This document shows, piece by piece, positions 53,624 through 61,733 of a stretch of 64,000 nucleotides of DNA; the first letter of the stretch is position 1; every line of letters starts with the position of its first letter. The position numbers were made by a program, and so were the translations under genes. This DNA is from Corynebacterium singulare (GTDB taxonomy: Bacteria; Actinomycetota; Actinomycetes; Mycobacteriales; Mycobacteriaceae). Under the pieces are notes generated by a model. That model saw nothing but the letters and a program-made list of their open reading frames with translations, was not told where the DNA came from and ran no database searches. Location of the stretch: contig NZ_CP010827.1 of assembly GCF_000833575.1 (NCBI RefSeq), forward strand, positions 372,001 through 436,000, written 5' to 3'.

Positions 53624-55012
53624 CTAGGCGTCGATATCGTCCGGCGCCCAGCCCCGGCCGTCTGCGTCCAGGTAGACATTGCGTGCTAACGGAATCTGGT
53701 GAGAGGCAGATTCCAAAATATGCATGAAGTAACCGGCGGTGTTAGGGATAGCGAGGGTATCGCCCACCGCAATGCCCTTGGGGAAATCGAGCTCGCGGCG
53801 CAAGATGACTTCATCTTCGATGCAATAGGCCCCCACCACGAACCCGGTGCGCGGTTCCCGGCCCACCGCACCGAGGTCTCCGGCAGTGGGTACGAGGAGC
53901 GGGTCGAGCAAGATATCATCCGCCGCGGTACGGCACTGGGTGCGGTTCATGGCGGCGCCGATGAGGGGCAGGCCGTCGGAGCGCTCTTTGAGGAAGCTGA
54001 CCTCAGCGAGAATGATGCCGCAGCCATCGAGCAGGCTGCGTCCCGGCTCCAAGTGAAGAGAAATTTTTCGCTCGCCCAAGGCGCGGCCGGCAGGGCCAAA
54101 CCCGGCCACCTCACCAGAAAGGAGTTGGTCTAACCACTGGCCGCGGGTGGGTGTCTGCCAGAAGGGGTAGGTATTTGAGAGCGGGTCGGACTTCCAGGTG
54201 AACGGCTCACCGGTGCCGGCGCGCTGGGCTGCGATGCGCTCCTGGTAATACTCCCATTGCCCGCGGGATTCGAGGTAGCTCATGGGAACACCGCCGCCGA
54301 TATCGATGAAGGAAGCAGGCTGGCCGGCCGCGCGGAGGTGCTCGATGAGGGCGATGGCCTCCGCGAGCGCGGTGCGGCGGTCCGATTCGCTATAGCCATG
54401 CAGGTGTACGTGGACGCCGTCAGCGTGGATGGTTTCGGGCCAGGCATGGCTTTGCCATGCGTGGAGGAGTTCGCCGAAGCGCGTCGGTGGGAGATTCTCC
54501 GGGTTGGGGGCAAGGCGGGGCGCGACGTGGGCGGTTACTCCGAGTTCCCCGGCCAGGACAGCGATGTGCTCGGCTTCCGGACGCGAGTCACAAGAAATGG
54601 TCACCCCGCGCTCGATGGCCAGGTGCAGCAGCGCATCGGTTTTGATGGCCGCACTGAGGATGATCCGCTTTGGTGAGACGCCACGGTTGAGCACTTGGCG
54701 CAGCTCATTTTCACTGGCAACGTCAACGCCCAGGCCAGCCTCGCGGGCAGCATCGACGAAGCACAAAGCTTTATTGGCCTTGCGGGCGAAGAATACCTGG
54801 GTATCCACGCCGTGGGAGGCGCCGGCGTCGAGAAGCTCCTGCGCATTGCGGTGCAGCGGCGCGGGGTTGAGCATGTTAACCGGGGAACCATACTCGGAGG
54901 TGAGGCGGGAAACTTGTGCTGGGTCGCCCACTAGTTCTGTCATCCACTCTTCCCACCGCGCGCGCAGTGGGACGGTGCCATGAACGGGCAAGGGGGTGGT
55001 GTGGTTGGTCAT
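53624..55012 (-). CDS. PLP fold-type III decarboxylase-like enzyme (Y4yA-like)
   Basis: 462 residues: an alanine-racemase-like barrel with the PLP lysine in QVFFARKANKALC near residue 77, His-rich VHVHLHGYSESD, glycine loop FIDIGGGVPMSY, and phosphate-binding HLEPGRSLLDGCG, then a C-terminal beta domain. The usual Cys-x-x-x-Asp of ornithine/diaminopimelate decarboxylases is not evident; NRTQCRTAADD stands in that region. Last gene of a three-gene operon, overlapping the FAD-protein gene by 4 bp. Substrate unknown; a decarboxylase of an amino-acid conjugate is plausible. Confidence 0.78.
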   Translation of the reverse strand: MTNHTTPLPVHGTVPLRARWEEWMTELVGDPAQVSRLTSEYGSPVNMLNPAPLHRNAQELLDAGASHGVDTQVFFARKANKALCFVDAAREAGLGVDVASENELRQVLNRGVSPKRIILSAAIKTDALLHLAIERGVTISCDSRPEAEHIAVLAGELGVTAHVAPRLAPNPENLPPTRFGELLHAWQSHAWPETIHADGVHVHLHGYSESDRRTALAEAIALIEHLRAAGQPASFIDIGGGVPMSYLESRGQWEYYQERIAAQRAGTGEPFTWKSDPLSNTYPFWQTPTRGQWLDQLLSGEVAGFGPAGRALGERKISLHLEPGRSLLDGCGIILAEVSFLKERSDGLPLIGAAMNRTQCRTAADDILLDPLLVPTAGDLGAVGREPRTGFVVGAYCIEDEVILRRELDFPKGIAVGDTLAIPNTAGYFMHILESASHQIPLARNVYLDADGRGWAPDDIDA

Positions 55013-56310
55013 GGGTTTCCTACTTTCTCTGCCCAGCGGGGGATGTCATCGTGCACGGAACGGTTCAACGAGTCATGGCCGGGAAGCTCAAGCTCATTCA
55101 TGCGGCCGATTTCCACGACGCCGGGGACATCGTGGAAAGGGGAGGGGGTGGCTTGGGGAGCTACGGTGGCATCGATAAGCAGGTCAATGTCACCTTGTGT
55201 GCGCCAAAGGTCAATTTGGTCCGGGGCGGCGAGGTAGCGGGTATCTACCACGCCTGTGCGGATGAGCTCGAGCAGGCGCCGCGCGGTGACTGGGGGTGGG
55301 CCAAACGCCACGCGCTCGAGGGTGCGCGAGAGCTCACGGAAGCCGGGCATGGGGCCATGAGCCTTGTGCCAGTCCACGCATTCTTGAAAGAGCCCCCGAA
55401 ACGCCGCACCCACAGCCGCCGCCGGGGTAAGGGGCCCTGTGCCCTCAGCGACTCGGAGGGAGGCGTCCAGTTCTGCGACGGCATCACCGGAAAAATCGTG
55501 GCCGTCGAGCACTGCAGCGAGGTCCCCGGTGGAAAACTCACCCATCGATCCGGCGGCTGCCAGGAGGATGTCGCGCAATTCATCGGCATTGTGCACGCCG
55601 GCACAGGCGCGCCTTACATGGGCCGGGATCTCGGGCTGCGGCGTGCCCGGCGCGGGTTTGACCTCCATAAAACGCCCGCTGCGGCTTACTGGGAAGATGA
55701 CCTCGGAGGTATCGCCGTACAGCAGGCAAACATCGATGAAGCTCAAGGCAGCACCGCGCACCCCAATCCGTCGCGGGGCACTGGGCAAATCGGCGCCGAA
55801 GTAGAGTCCGGTGACCGGAACGCGGGAAGGCTCGTGGACTAAGGCACCGGGGTGGAGGTGATCGTGGCCGGTGCAGACGAGGACTTCGTCGAAGGGCGAG
55901 CCATCGACGATGAACCCGCCGTCAGCGGCAGACACCGAACTCACACACTGGGGTAGGTGTCGAATGCGCACGTGCTGCGGGGCGCGGTGCAGGGCAGCAG
56001 CCCACGTATCGGCCAAGAATTGCCCCACCTGCGCGCGCGGCGGGAAGGCATCGGTGGTGGATTCCCCGCGGCGGGTACGCCAAGCGTTGAAGCTATCGTG
56101 TGCGGTGGTGACGATGGCGCAATTGACGTTAAGGCGCCACTGCGGCGGCTGCTGCGGGCGATACACCGCGCCGGCGCCGGCGGGGTAGGGATCAAAGACG
56201 GTGATATCCACGGGGATGCCGGCGCGCCCGATGAGCTCTTCTACGGCCCACAGCCCGCGTGGGCCGCCGCCGATGATGGCGATGCGGCGGGAAGGTTCCT
56301 GCGAGCTCAC
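55009..56310 (-). CDS. FAD/NAD(P)-binding protein
   Basis: 433 residues. IAIIGGGPRGLWAVEELI at the N-terminus is a dinucleotide-binding motif, followed by VFDPYPAGAGAVYRPQQPPQ and LNVNCAIVTTAHDSFNAWR, the pattern of the FAD-NAD(P)-binding (NAD_binding_9-type) family. A second dinucleotide region may begin at RRIGVRGAALSFIDVC. Middle gene of the operon, coupled by ATGA overlaps at both ends. These proteins occur in specialised metabolism; the reaction here is unknown. Confidence 0.72.
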   Translation of the reverse strand: MSSQEPSRRIAIIGGGPRGLWAVEELIGRAGIPVDITVFDPYPAGAGAVYRPQQPPQWRLNVNCAIVTTAHDSFNAWRTRRGESTTDAFPPRAQVGQFLADTWAAALHRAPQHVRIRHLPQCVSSVSAADGGFIVDGSPFDEVLVCTGHDHLHPGALVHEPSRVPVTGLYFGADLPSAPRRIGVRGAALSFIDVCLLYGDTSEVIFPVSRSGRFMEVKPAPGTPQPEIPAHVRRACAGVHNADELRDILLAAAGSMGEFSTGDLAAVLDGHDFSGDAVAELDASLRVAEGTGPLTPAAAVGAAFRGLFQECVDWHKAHGPMPGFRELSRTLERVAFGPPPVTARRLLELIRTGVVDTRYLAAPDQIDLWRTQGDIDLLIDATVAPQATPSPFHDVPGVVEIGRMNELELPGHDSLNRSVHDDIPRWAEKVGNP

Positions 56311-57323
56311 TCTGAATCCTCTTCGACGCGCGCGGCGAGCTCGGGAGGAGAGATATCGAAATGCTCGCAGACCCAGGAATCGTTGTAGATGGTATCGAGG
56401 TAAGGCTGGCCACCGTCGTGGAGTACAGCCACGACCTCCGCACCGGCCGGAAGGGTAGGCGCGAGACGCTGGAATGCTGCGATGACCGCGCCGCCGGAGG
56501 CCCCGGGCAGAAGGCCTTCGGCCTGGGCGAGGCGACGGGCTGCCACAATGGCATCCAGATCGGGCACACGCTCGACTGAGGACGGCGAGAATTTGGTGGA
56601 TAGATCGGTGACAATGCCAGCGCCATAGCCCGGCAGCATGCGGGTGCCGCGCTGGCCCCCAAACAGCACGGAGCCTTCGGCATCGACACCGATGGTCTCC
56701 GTATCAGCACCAAGCTCAGTGAGCTTGCGGACGCAGCCGCCGAGAGTGCCGGTGGTGCTCATAGCGACGAGCAAGTGGGTGGGCGCCTGTCCGAGCTGGT
56801 ACATGATTTCCGTCATCGTGCCTTCGGCGTGGGCGTAAAAGGCGGCCTCGTTGGAGTACTGGTTGAGATTGAAAGAATCGGGGATCTCTTCTAGAAGCTC
56901 GGCCACGCGGGTGCGGCGAGCGGTGAGCCAATCGCCGGTTTCCGGGTCCGGGTGATCCAGTAATTCTACGTGGGCGCCGTAGGCCCGCATCGTGGCCACG
57001 GTGGAGGAATTGACGCGAGGATCGACCACGCAGTGGAATTTCATACCCGCAAGTGGGGCCTGGCGGGCCAGCGCCATGCCAAGGTTGCCCGAGGAAGACT
57101 CCACCAGGGTGGATCCGGGGCCTATGTCGCCGGCGCCAAGCGCGGCTTGGATGAGTGCGCGTGCGGTGCGGTCCTTGGCGGATCCGCCCAGGTTGAATTG
57201 CTCTAGCTTGAGGTAGAGGTGTACATCGGTACGGGGATTAATGGCATCCACGCGCATCAGCGGGGTATGGCCAATAGGTGGTTCGGCTTGAGAATGAATC
57301 CGTGGGCTCATCATTAGTCCCAT
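56307..57323 (-). CDS. SbnA/cysteine-synthase-like PLP enzyme
   Basis: 338 residues, PLP fold type II. Schiff-base Lys in EQFNLGGSAKDRTARALI near residue 50, substrate loop VESSSGNLGMALA, phosphate loop MSTTGTLGGCVRKL. The N-terminus and overall pattern are closer to SbnA (O-phosphoserine plus glutamate to a diaminopropionate precursor) than to housekeeping CysK. First gene of the operon; AGAGG lies 7 bases before ATG 57323. No SbnB-like dehydrogenase is present, so the product probably differs from diaminopropionate. Confidence 0.75.
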   Translation of the reverse strand: MGLMMSPRIHSQAEPPIGHTPLMRVDAINPRTDVHLYLKLEQFNLGGSAKDRTARALIQAALGAGDIGPGSTLVESSSGNLGMALARQAPLAGMKFHCVVDPRVNSSTVATMRAYGAHVELLDHPDPETGDWLTARRTRVAELLEEIPDSFNLNQYSNEAAFYAHAEGTMTEIMYQLGQAPTHLLVAMSTTGTLGGCVRKLTELGADTETIGVDAEGSVLFGGQRGTRMLPGYGAGIVTDLSTKFSPSSVERVPDLDAIVAARRLAQAEGLLPGASGGAVIAAFQRLAPTLPAGAEVVAVLHDGGQPYLDTIYNDSWVCEHFDISPPELAARVEEDSE

Positions 57324-57368
57324 GGTAGACCTCTACCTGCGGCTTTTGTTGCCGGCTTGTTCTTTGAT

Positions 57369-57566
57369 CTATGCATAGGCATCGGGGGCAGCTTGGCGCG
57401 ATTCCTTGCCGCAGCCGGCAACCCACTGCCAATGAAAGGGGTTGGAGGCGGCATCGGCATCCACCAAGGTGTCCCAAAACCATTCCTCGCATAGGCGTCA
57501 GTGAATGCCCAGGTTCATCGGGAGGAACGAGCCCATCACCATGCGCACGCGGTTGTGCGTATCAGT
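57369..57566 (-). pseudogene. DNA photolyase C-terminal remnant
   Basis: Fragments THNRVRMVMGSFL and, after a stop and reading-frame change, EEWFWDTLVDADAASNPFHW plus QWVAGCG match the FAD-binding C-terminal domain of deoxyribodipyrimidine photolyases (HNRVRM, then WQWVAGCG). The parts between and beyond are missing. Clearly decayed. The rest of the 483-base gap 57324-57806 holds only a GC-rich hairpin at 57744-57778. Confidence 0.75.
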
Positions 57567-57743
57567 GCTAACGGAACTTTTCTCACTAACAGGCAATTGG
57601 CAGGTTGGTGGTATGGCATTACAAGGAACCTGCCGCATAATAATCTTGTGCGTTTGAGAGAGGCGCATGAGAGATAGAGAGAACACCCTGAGTCTTGCAG
57701 GGCGGGCGGCGTGAGAAACCGCCTGATAAACAAGACCCCTAGC

Positions 57744-57778
57744 AACGCGGGCCCCGGATTGTCCTGGGCCCGCGTTGT
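57744..57778. other. GC-rich hairpin
   Basis: CAACGCGGGCCC and GGGCCCGCGTTG form a perfect 12-bp stem with an 11-base loop. There is no T-tract on either side. It may once have been a terminator of the photolyase gene or adjacent operon. Confidence 0.6.
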
Positions 57779-57884
57779 GCTGTGCGCTGCGTCCCCCACC
57801 CACCACGGCCTAAACGACAAAATGTGTTGTTTTACGGCGTGTCGAGTTAAACGACAGATTGTGTTGGTGGGGTTGGGGTTTAGT

Positions 57885-58099
57885 TGTAGGTGGCCTTTGC
57901 GTATTCCCATAGAGTGGTTGTAGGCAGTGTCAATGGCGCTGTCGTAGGTTGCTGGTCGGCCGTCCTCATGGCCGCTGGTAGCTTGTGTTTCCTGGTTGGC
58001 TAGGGTTTGTTGCTTTGGCGAGTGCGTCCTGGCCCCAGTTTTGCTGCCTGGCGATCTCTACAGGGTCGTCAGGCAACTGCGTGTGGAGGTAGAGCCACC
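57885..58099 (-). pseudogene. IS1249-like transposase, C-terminal fragment
   Basis: WWLYLHTQLPDDPVEIARQ matches WWLYLKTELPDDPVRIARQ of the IS1249 transposase in this window; after a frameshift, RPATYDSAIDTAYNHSMGIR matches its C-terminus. It ends abruptly at 58099 against istB sequence. Confidence 0.85.
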
Positions 58100-58385
58100 A
58101 GCTCTCGCTCGGCAAGGATGGTCAGCAGTTGATGCGCGGTTGCGGCATCGATTGGGGTGGTAAGGAAATCATCCAGCACGAGCACATCCGAGGTGTGGAG
58201 TTCCTCGAGGAACTTCATCCGCTCAATGTCACCGTGTTTGAGCACTGTTAGGTGGTTGGCCAGGGTGTCGGTGCGGAAGAACTTGGCTGTGTAGTCCTTT
58301 CGGTCGGTAGGCGGCGTTGAGCAGTGCGAGTGCGAGGTAGGTTTTGCCGACGGAGGATTTGCCCAGGATGACAATGTTTTGCGCG
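58100..58385 (-). pseudogene. istB (IS21 helper ATPase) fragment
   Basis: Contains a Walker A region NIVILGKSSVGKTYLALALL and, after a frameshift, DYTAKFFRTDTLANHLTVL and DVLVLDDFLTTPID (Walker B), an IstB-type ATPase. Both its N-terminus and its C-terminus after ILAERE are missing. Confidence 0.8.
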
Positions 58386-58782
58386 CTTTGGCACCATGAA
58401 AGCGATGTTCATCGCCGCCTGGGAGGCGGCCTGCGACCGCATCGTCGCAACTCTGACGGCTGCCGTCGAGAACACTCCAGCAGAAGAACGTCTCCCTGTA
58501 CTCGCCGCCAGCTACGACGACCTCGTCGCAGAAGACCGTGACCTGCTCACGATTCAGGTCCATGCCTGGGCTGCCGCCACCTCTGACGATGAGATCGCCG
58601 CCGCGACCAGAAACGGGGTCGAACGCCTACGCGCCTTGGCTATCGAACACCTCGACGTGAACCGTGACCAGGCGACCCGAATGATCTCGGTGATGGCGTT
58701 CTACAACATCAATGCCAGCATCAACCTAGACAACGCCGAAGAATGTTCAGTCGCTCACCTGCTCGGCGACGCCATGGAGTAA
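58384..58782 (+). pseudogene. TetR-family regulator lacking its DNA-binding domain
   Basis: From RFGTMKAMFIAAWEAACDRI onward this is the ligand-binding half of a TetR-like protein (the FGTMKAMF segment normally follows the helix-turn-helix). The first ~45 residues are replaced by istB DNA. A start at ATG 58396 would give 128 residues, without DNA binding. Confidence 0.7.
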
Positions 58783-58836
58783 CACCGTCTAGGCTCACCA
58801 CGCGCTCTCGTAGTTCACCTCGGGCGCTCAGACCTC

Positions 58837-59577
58837 CTAAGGTGTGTTCCGGCGCAAGCTCACTGCGCCGAGCGCGATGAATGCCGCGCAGAATCCAGAA
58901 AGAATGGCGATATCAGTTACCAGATCGCCCTTGGGAAACGCAGACGGGGTAGGAGCTTTGCTTAACGCGAGCATCGCGTCGACGACGTAGCTGATCGGCA
59001 TGGTGTGCGAGAGCAACTCGAGGGCATGTGGCATTTCTTCCCGGGGCACGATAACGCCACAGACCAGGAATTGGGGAACGATAGCAGCGGGGACGAATTG
59101 CATAACCTGGAACTCCGTAAGGGCAAAAGCAGACGCCAACAATCCTGCGGTGGTGCCGGTAAGAGCGCTGAGCAAAGCGACCACAACGAACGCAGCGAGT
59201 GATCCCTCGATATCCAAGTCGAGTAGCCGGGTGCAGACAACAACGGTGATCAGCGTTTGTGCGACCGCAACCAGGCTGAAGGTCAGCGTGTAACCACCGA
59301 TGATGTCGATCCGGCGCACCGGCATTGTGAGCGCTCGTTCCAGTGTTCCGGAACTGCGCTCGCGAAGCGTGGTCACGGATGCGACAAGGAACATGACGAG
59401 GAACGGAAACACCCCGAGGACTGCGTGCGCGATGCGGTCAAATAATCCAGTGTTGCTCAAGATCCAATACAGCAAGGACATTAAGACAGCTGGCAACACG
59501 AAGATGAGTGCGAGAGTTCGTGGGTCCCGTCGCAACTGGTTGCCGACCCGCTTGGCCACTGCAAAACTTGCCCTCAC
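58837..59577 (-). CDS. ABC-2 type exporter permease
   Basis: 246 residues with six membrane helices: ALIFVLPAVLMSLLYWIL, VFPFLVMFLVASVTTLRERSSG and later LSHTMPISYVVDAML are the ABC-2 hallmarks. Probably drug export, paired with the ATPase gene it overlaps by 4 bp. Substrate unknown. Confidence 0.88.
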   Translation of the reverse strand: MRASFAVAKRVGNQLRRDPRTLALIFVLPAVLMSLLYWILSNTGLFDRIAHAVLGVFPFLVMFLVASVTTLRERSSGTLERALTMPVRRIDIIGGYTLTFSLVAVAQTLITVVVCTRLLDLDIEGSLAAFVVVALLSALTGTTAGLLASAFALTEFQVMQFVPAAIVPQFLVCGVIVPREEMPHALELLSHTMPISYVVDAMLALSKAPTPSAFPKGDLVTDIAILSGFCAAFIALGAVSLRRNTP

Positions 59578-60275
59578 TTGGTCATCGCCTCCACGAATGC
59601 CGCTTCAAGCGTCGCTGCACCGGTTTCGCGTTTGATGGTTTCCGGGTGCGTGTGGCTCACCTTGCCGTCGCGAATGAACAATACGTTGTCGCAGTGCTCG
59701 GCTTCATCCAGGATGTGGCTCGAGATAATCAGCGTGGTGCCCTTGTGGGCCAGCTCCTTGAACAGGTCCCACATCTGGGCTCGCAGGATGGGGTCGAGGC
59801 CGACCGTTGGCTCGTCGAGGACAACAAGTTCCGGATCTGGCAGTAGGGCGACCGCAAGACTTACGCGGCTGCGTTGACCACCGCTGAGCTTGCGCACCGG
59901 CTCGTCGATCTTGGCGGTCAGATCGAGCTGGTCGACCACTCCGTCGATTCGGTTGCGGCGAAGCCCGTAAATGTCTGCGACATAGCTAAGGTTCTCTCGC
60001 ACGGAGAGTTCGTCGAACACGCTAGCTTGCTGGGTTGCGTACGTGACCTTGGTGCGCAGTTGGCGATGACCTGCGGGCAGTCCAAGCACGTGCACAGTGC
60101 CGTCGACACGAGCCTGCGTGCCAACGATCATGCGCATCAACGTGGTCTTGCCTGATCCTGAAGGGCCGACAAGCGCGCTTATCGAACCTCGAGGCAAGGT
60201 GAAGGAAACAGGCTGGAGGATTCGGGCTCGCGCGTTCCGCATAGCAACTGCGGGAGTATCCGGGTCTGGTTTCAT
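59574..60275 (-). CDS. ABC exporter ATPase
   Basis: 233 residues: Walker A GPSGSGKTTLMRMIVG, Q-loop TYATQQASVF, signature LSGGQRSRVSLAVALL, Walker B LVVLDEPTVGLD, H-loop IISSHILDEAEHCD. DrrA/CcmA-like drug exporter ATPase. It starts one base after a 13-bp dyad that probably binds the divergent TetR protein. Confidence 0.9.
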   Translation of the reverse strand: MKPDPDTPAVAMRNARARILQPVSFTLPRGSISALVGPSGSGKTTLMRMIVGTQARVDGTVHVLGLPAGHRQLRTKVTYATQQASVFDELSVRENLSYVADIYGLRRNRIDGVVDQLDLTAKIDEPVRKLSGGQRSRVSLAVALLPDPELVVLDEPTVGLDPILRAQMWDLFKELAHKGTTLIISSHILDEAEHCDNVLFIRDGKVSHTHPETIKRETGAATLEAAFVEAMTK

Positions 60276-60276
60276 A

Positions 60277-60306
60277 GTGACAGTGTCACCGTTCGCCAGC
60301 TAGTAT
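60277..60306. promoter_or_regulatory. TetR operator and divergent promoter
   Basis: GTGACA-G-TGTCAC (60277-60289) is a perfect dyad whose first half also serves as -35 for tetR; TAGTAT (60301-60306) is the -10, 18 bp away and 7 bases before the tetR ATG. The dyad also abuts the exporter ATG, so one site can repress both directions. Confidence 0.7.
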
Positions 60307-60313
60307 TTCCAGC

Positions 60314-60934
60314 ATGGTGAATAAACGCCGCGGTCGCCCGAGCGGACCATCGGAGCGTCGAGAACTCATTCTGCATGCAGCTAGGATGCAGTTTCTCCAG
60401 AATGGATATGCAGGCACGACGCTTCGAGCAATCGCAGCTGAAGCAGACGTGGATCACGCTTTGGTGAATTATTATTTTGGCAGCAAAGATGCGTTGTTTT
60501 GCGAAGCGGTGCTCGATGGGTTGAGCGCGTCCGCGATATTGCGCTCAGTAAGTTCGGTCCCGGAACTCCCGCCTGGCCAGTTCCCTCAACTGCTTGCCCG
60601 CACGTTCGTTGCCTATTGCGAGTCGTCTCCCTTTCAAGAGCGAGTACTGCCAGCGTTTCGATACGCAATGAAAGACGACGACACCAGGGCAATCGTATCC
60701 GGTTACTTCGAGCGTGAAATTCTTGCCGGTGCCGAAGAACTCCTTCTCCGATTACGGGCACAGCATCCGGGCCACCCTCGGCTGAGCACCGCCGACGCGG
60801 TAGTGCAGAACTCGATTGTCCTGCTGGGGGCTCTGGTGTCGCGTTATGTGCTGCAGGTGCAGCCCCACGCGTCAATTTCACCCGATCAATTCGCTTCAGT
60901 TCTGGCACGCCTGATTCGAGTGTCGCTCCTGTGA
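60314..60934 (+). CDS. TetR-family repressor
   Basis: 206 residues. Basic N-terminus NKRRGRPSGPSERRELILHA, helix-turn-helix TTLRAIAAEADVDHALVNYYFGSKDALF near residue 40, then a helical ligand domain with the TetR_C pattern (about 90-200). Divergent from the ABC exporter, which it most likely controls. Leaderless start (TAGTAT 7 bases before ATG). Confidence 0.9.
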   Translation: MVNKRRGRPSGPSERRELILHAARMQFLQNGYAGTTLRAIAAEADVDHALVNYYFGSKDALFCEAVLDGLSASAILRSVSSVPELPPGQFPQLLARTFVAYCESSPFQERVLPAFRYAMKDDDTRAIVSGYFEREILAGAEELLLRLRAQHPGHPRLSTADAVVQNSIVLLGALVSRYVLQVQPHASISPDQFASVLARLIRVSLL

Positions 60935-60977
60935 TTGCCCTGGGGCGGCAGCGAAACTCTCGCCCACAGGCTCCGGA

Positions 60978-61297
60978 TCACTGGTTCTTTTCGGGATCCG
61001 CGGAACCAGAAGAGCCGTCGGTGTCGTAGCTTGCTTTAGGACGAGCCCAGTCGTTGGAACCGTTTTCCTGCTGGCTCGATTGGTTCCAGCTGGTCGAGCC
61101 TGAGCCGGACGGCTGCTGGTTTCAGCCGCCGGCGTTCTGCTGGCTCGGCTGTTGCCACGAGTTCGAAGACTGCTGCGGAGCAGCGGGGTTGAAGGGGGCT
61201 TGGTTCACGGGCGCCCCGGCTGCACCGTTTTGACCCTGGTTGGCAGCTGCCGATGCACGAGCTTTGTTCACCTGTGCGTCGAGCTTGTCTTTGCCAC
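60978..61297 (-). pseudogene. C-terminal fragment of an unknown Gln/Asn/Ser-rich protein
   Basis: Minus-strand frame GKDKLDAQVNKARASAAANQ, then low-complexity Pro/Gln/Asn/Trp/Ser, an internal TGA, and a tail ending ADPEKNQ. It joins istA sequence at about 61300. The composition recalls disordered tails of single-strand-binding or envelope proteins; no family can be named. Confidence 0.5.
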
Positions 61298-61299
61298 AG

Positions 61300-61476
61300 C
61301 CCGGCTAATGATTCACTGCTCAATCCCGCGAGTTGGGCTTCGGTAGTGATCCCTGAAGCTTCGAGCGCCTCGCGGGCTTTTTGGACTGTGGTGTGCGAAC
61401 ACCCCACGGTGGTACGGTTTTGGCGGACGGACCAACCTTTGAGCACAAGGTCCATCACCGCCCGGTAGTCAGTCAC
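61300..61476 (-). pseudogene. istA (IS21 transposase) N-terminal fragment
   Basis: From GTG 61476 (AGAGGAG 8 bases upstream): VTDYRAVMDLVLKGWSVRQN, a helix-turn-helix GCSHTTVQKAREALEASG. It is cut after about 60 residues. Same orientation as the istB fragment, as in an IS21 operon. Confidence 0.75.
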
Positions 61477-61541
61477 AACTGGACTCCTCTGGCAATGCCG
61501 CGCGCCCTGTAGTCGCGCGGTCACCTGCCTCGTCCCCCAAG

Positions 61542-61607
61542 GCGTTACTGGATACTCACCATCGCGTTACTCGAAACCCACCACGGTGTTACTAGATAAA
61601 CCCGCGC
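61542..61607. repeat. Three 22-bp tandem repeats at an IS21-type end
   Basis: GCGTTACTGGATAC, GCGTTACTCGAAAC and GTGTTACTAGATAAAC recur at 61542, 61564 and 61586. Multiple subterminal repeats are typical transposase-binding sites of IS21 ends, and they lie just upstream of istA. Confidence 0.7.
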
Positions 61608-61733
61608 AACACCCGAGGCTGGGTTATCCCTCCGGATAAGTGAAATCATCCTAATACCAGCACGCCAGGCCGGCTAACCAGACAACCTCACCAACACATC
61701 CTGTCGTTTAGGCCCCCACCACCGCAGCTAGGT

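Larger units (their letters stand above)
57807..61714. mobile_element. IS256-type-bounded unit carrying an ABC exporter
   Basis: Ends GGCCTAAACGACA are inverted (21 of 23 matches) and flanked by an exact 8-bp duplication CCCACCAC (57799-57806, 61715-61722). Inside the left end is a transposase remnant related to IS1249, then istB and istA fragments of an IS21 element in one orientation, with a TetR fragment, an ABC-2 exporter and its TetR regulator between them. It is 3908 bp and lacks an intact transposase. I infer an IS256-type element invaded by IS21, whose centre was replaced by exporter cargo. Confidence 0.75.

Noticed and set aside
53624..57323. Complete staphyloferrin B-type siderophore cluster
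   Set aside because: Only an SbnA-like enzyme and a decarboxylase-like enzyme are present; no SbnB, no NIS synthetases and no transporter are in the operon.
58069..58563. Intact 164-residue minus-strand protein
   Set aside because: It mixes antisense TetR-fragment DNA, out-of-frame sequence and the istB remnant; the real content is the istB piece.
61542..61607. CRISPR-like array from the 22-bp tandem repeats
   Set aside because: Only three diverged units without spacers or cas genes; they fit IS21 subterminal binding sites next to istA.
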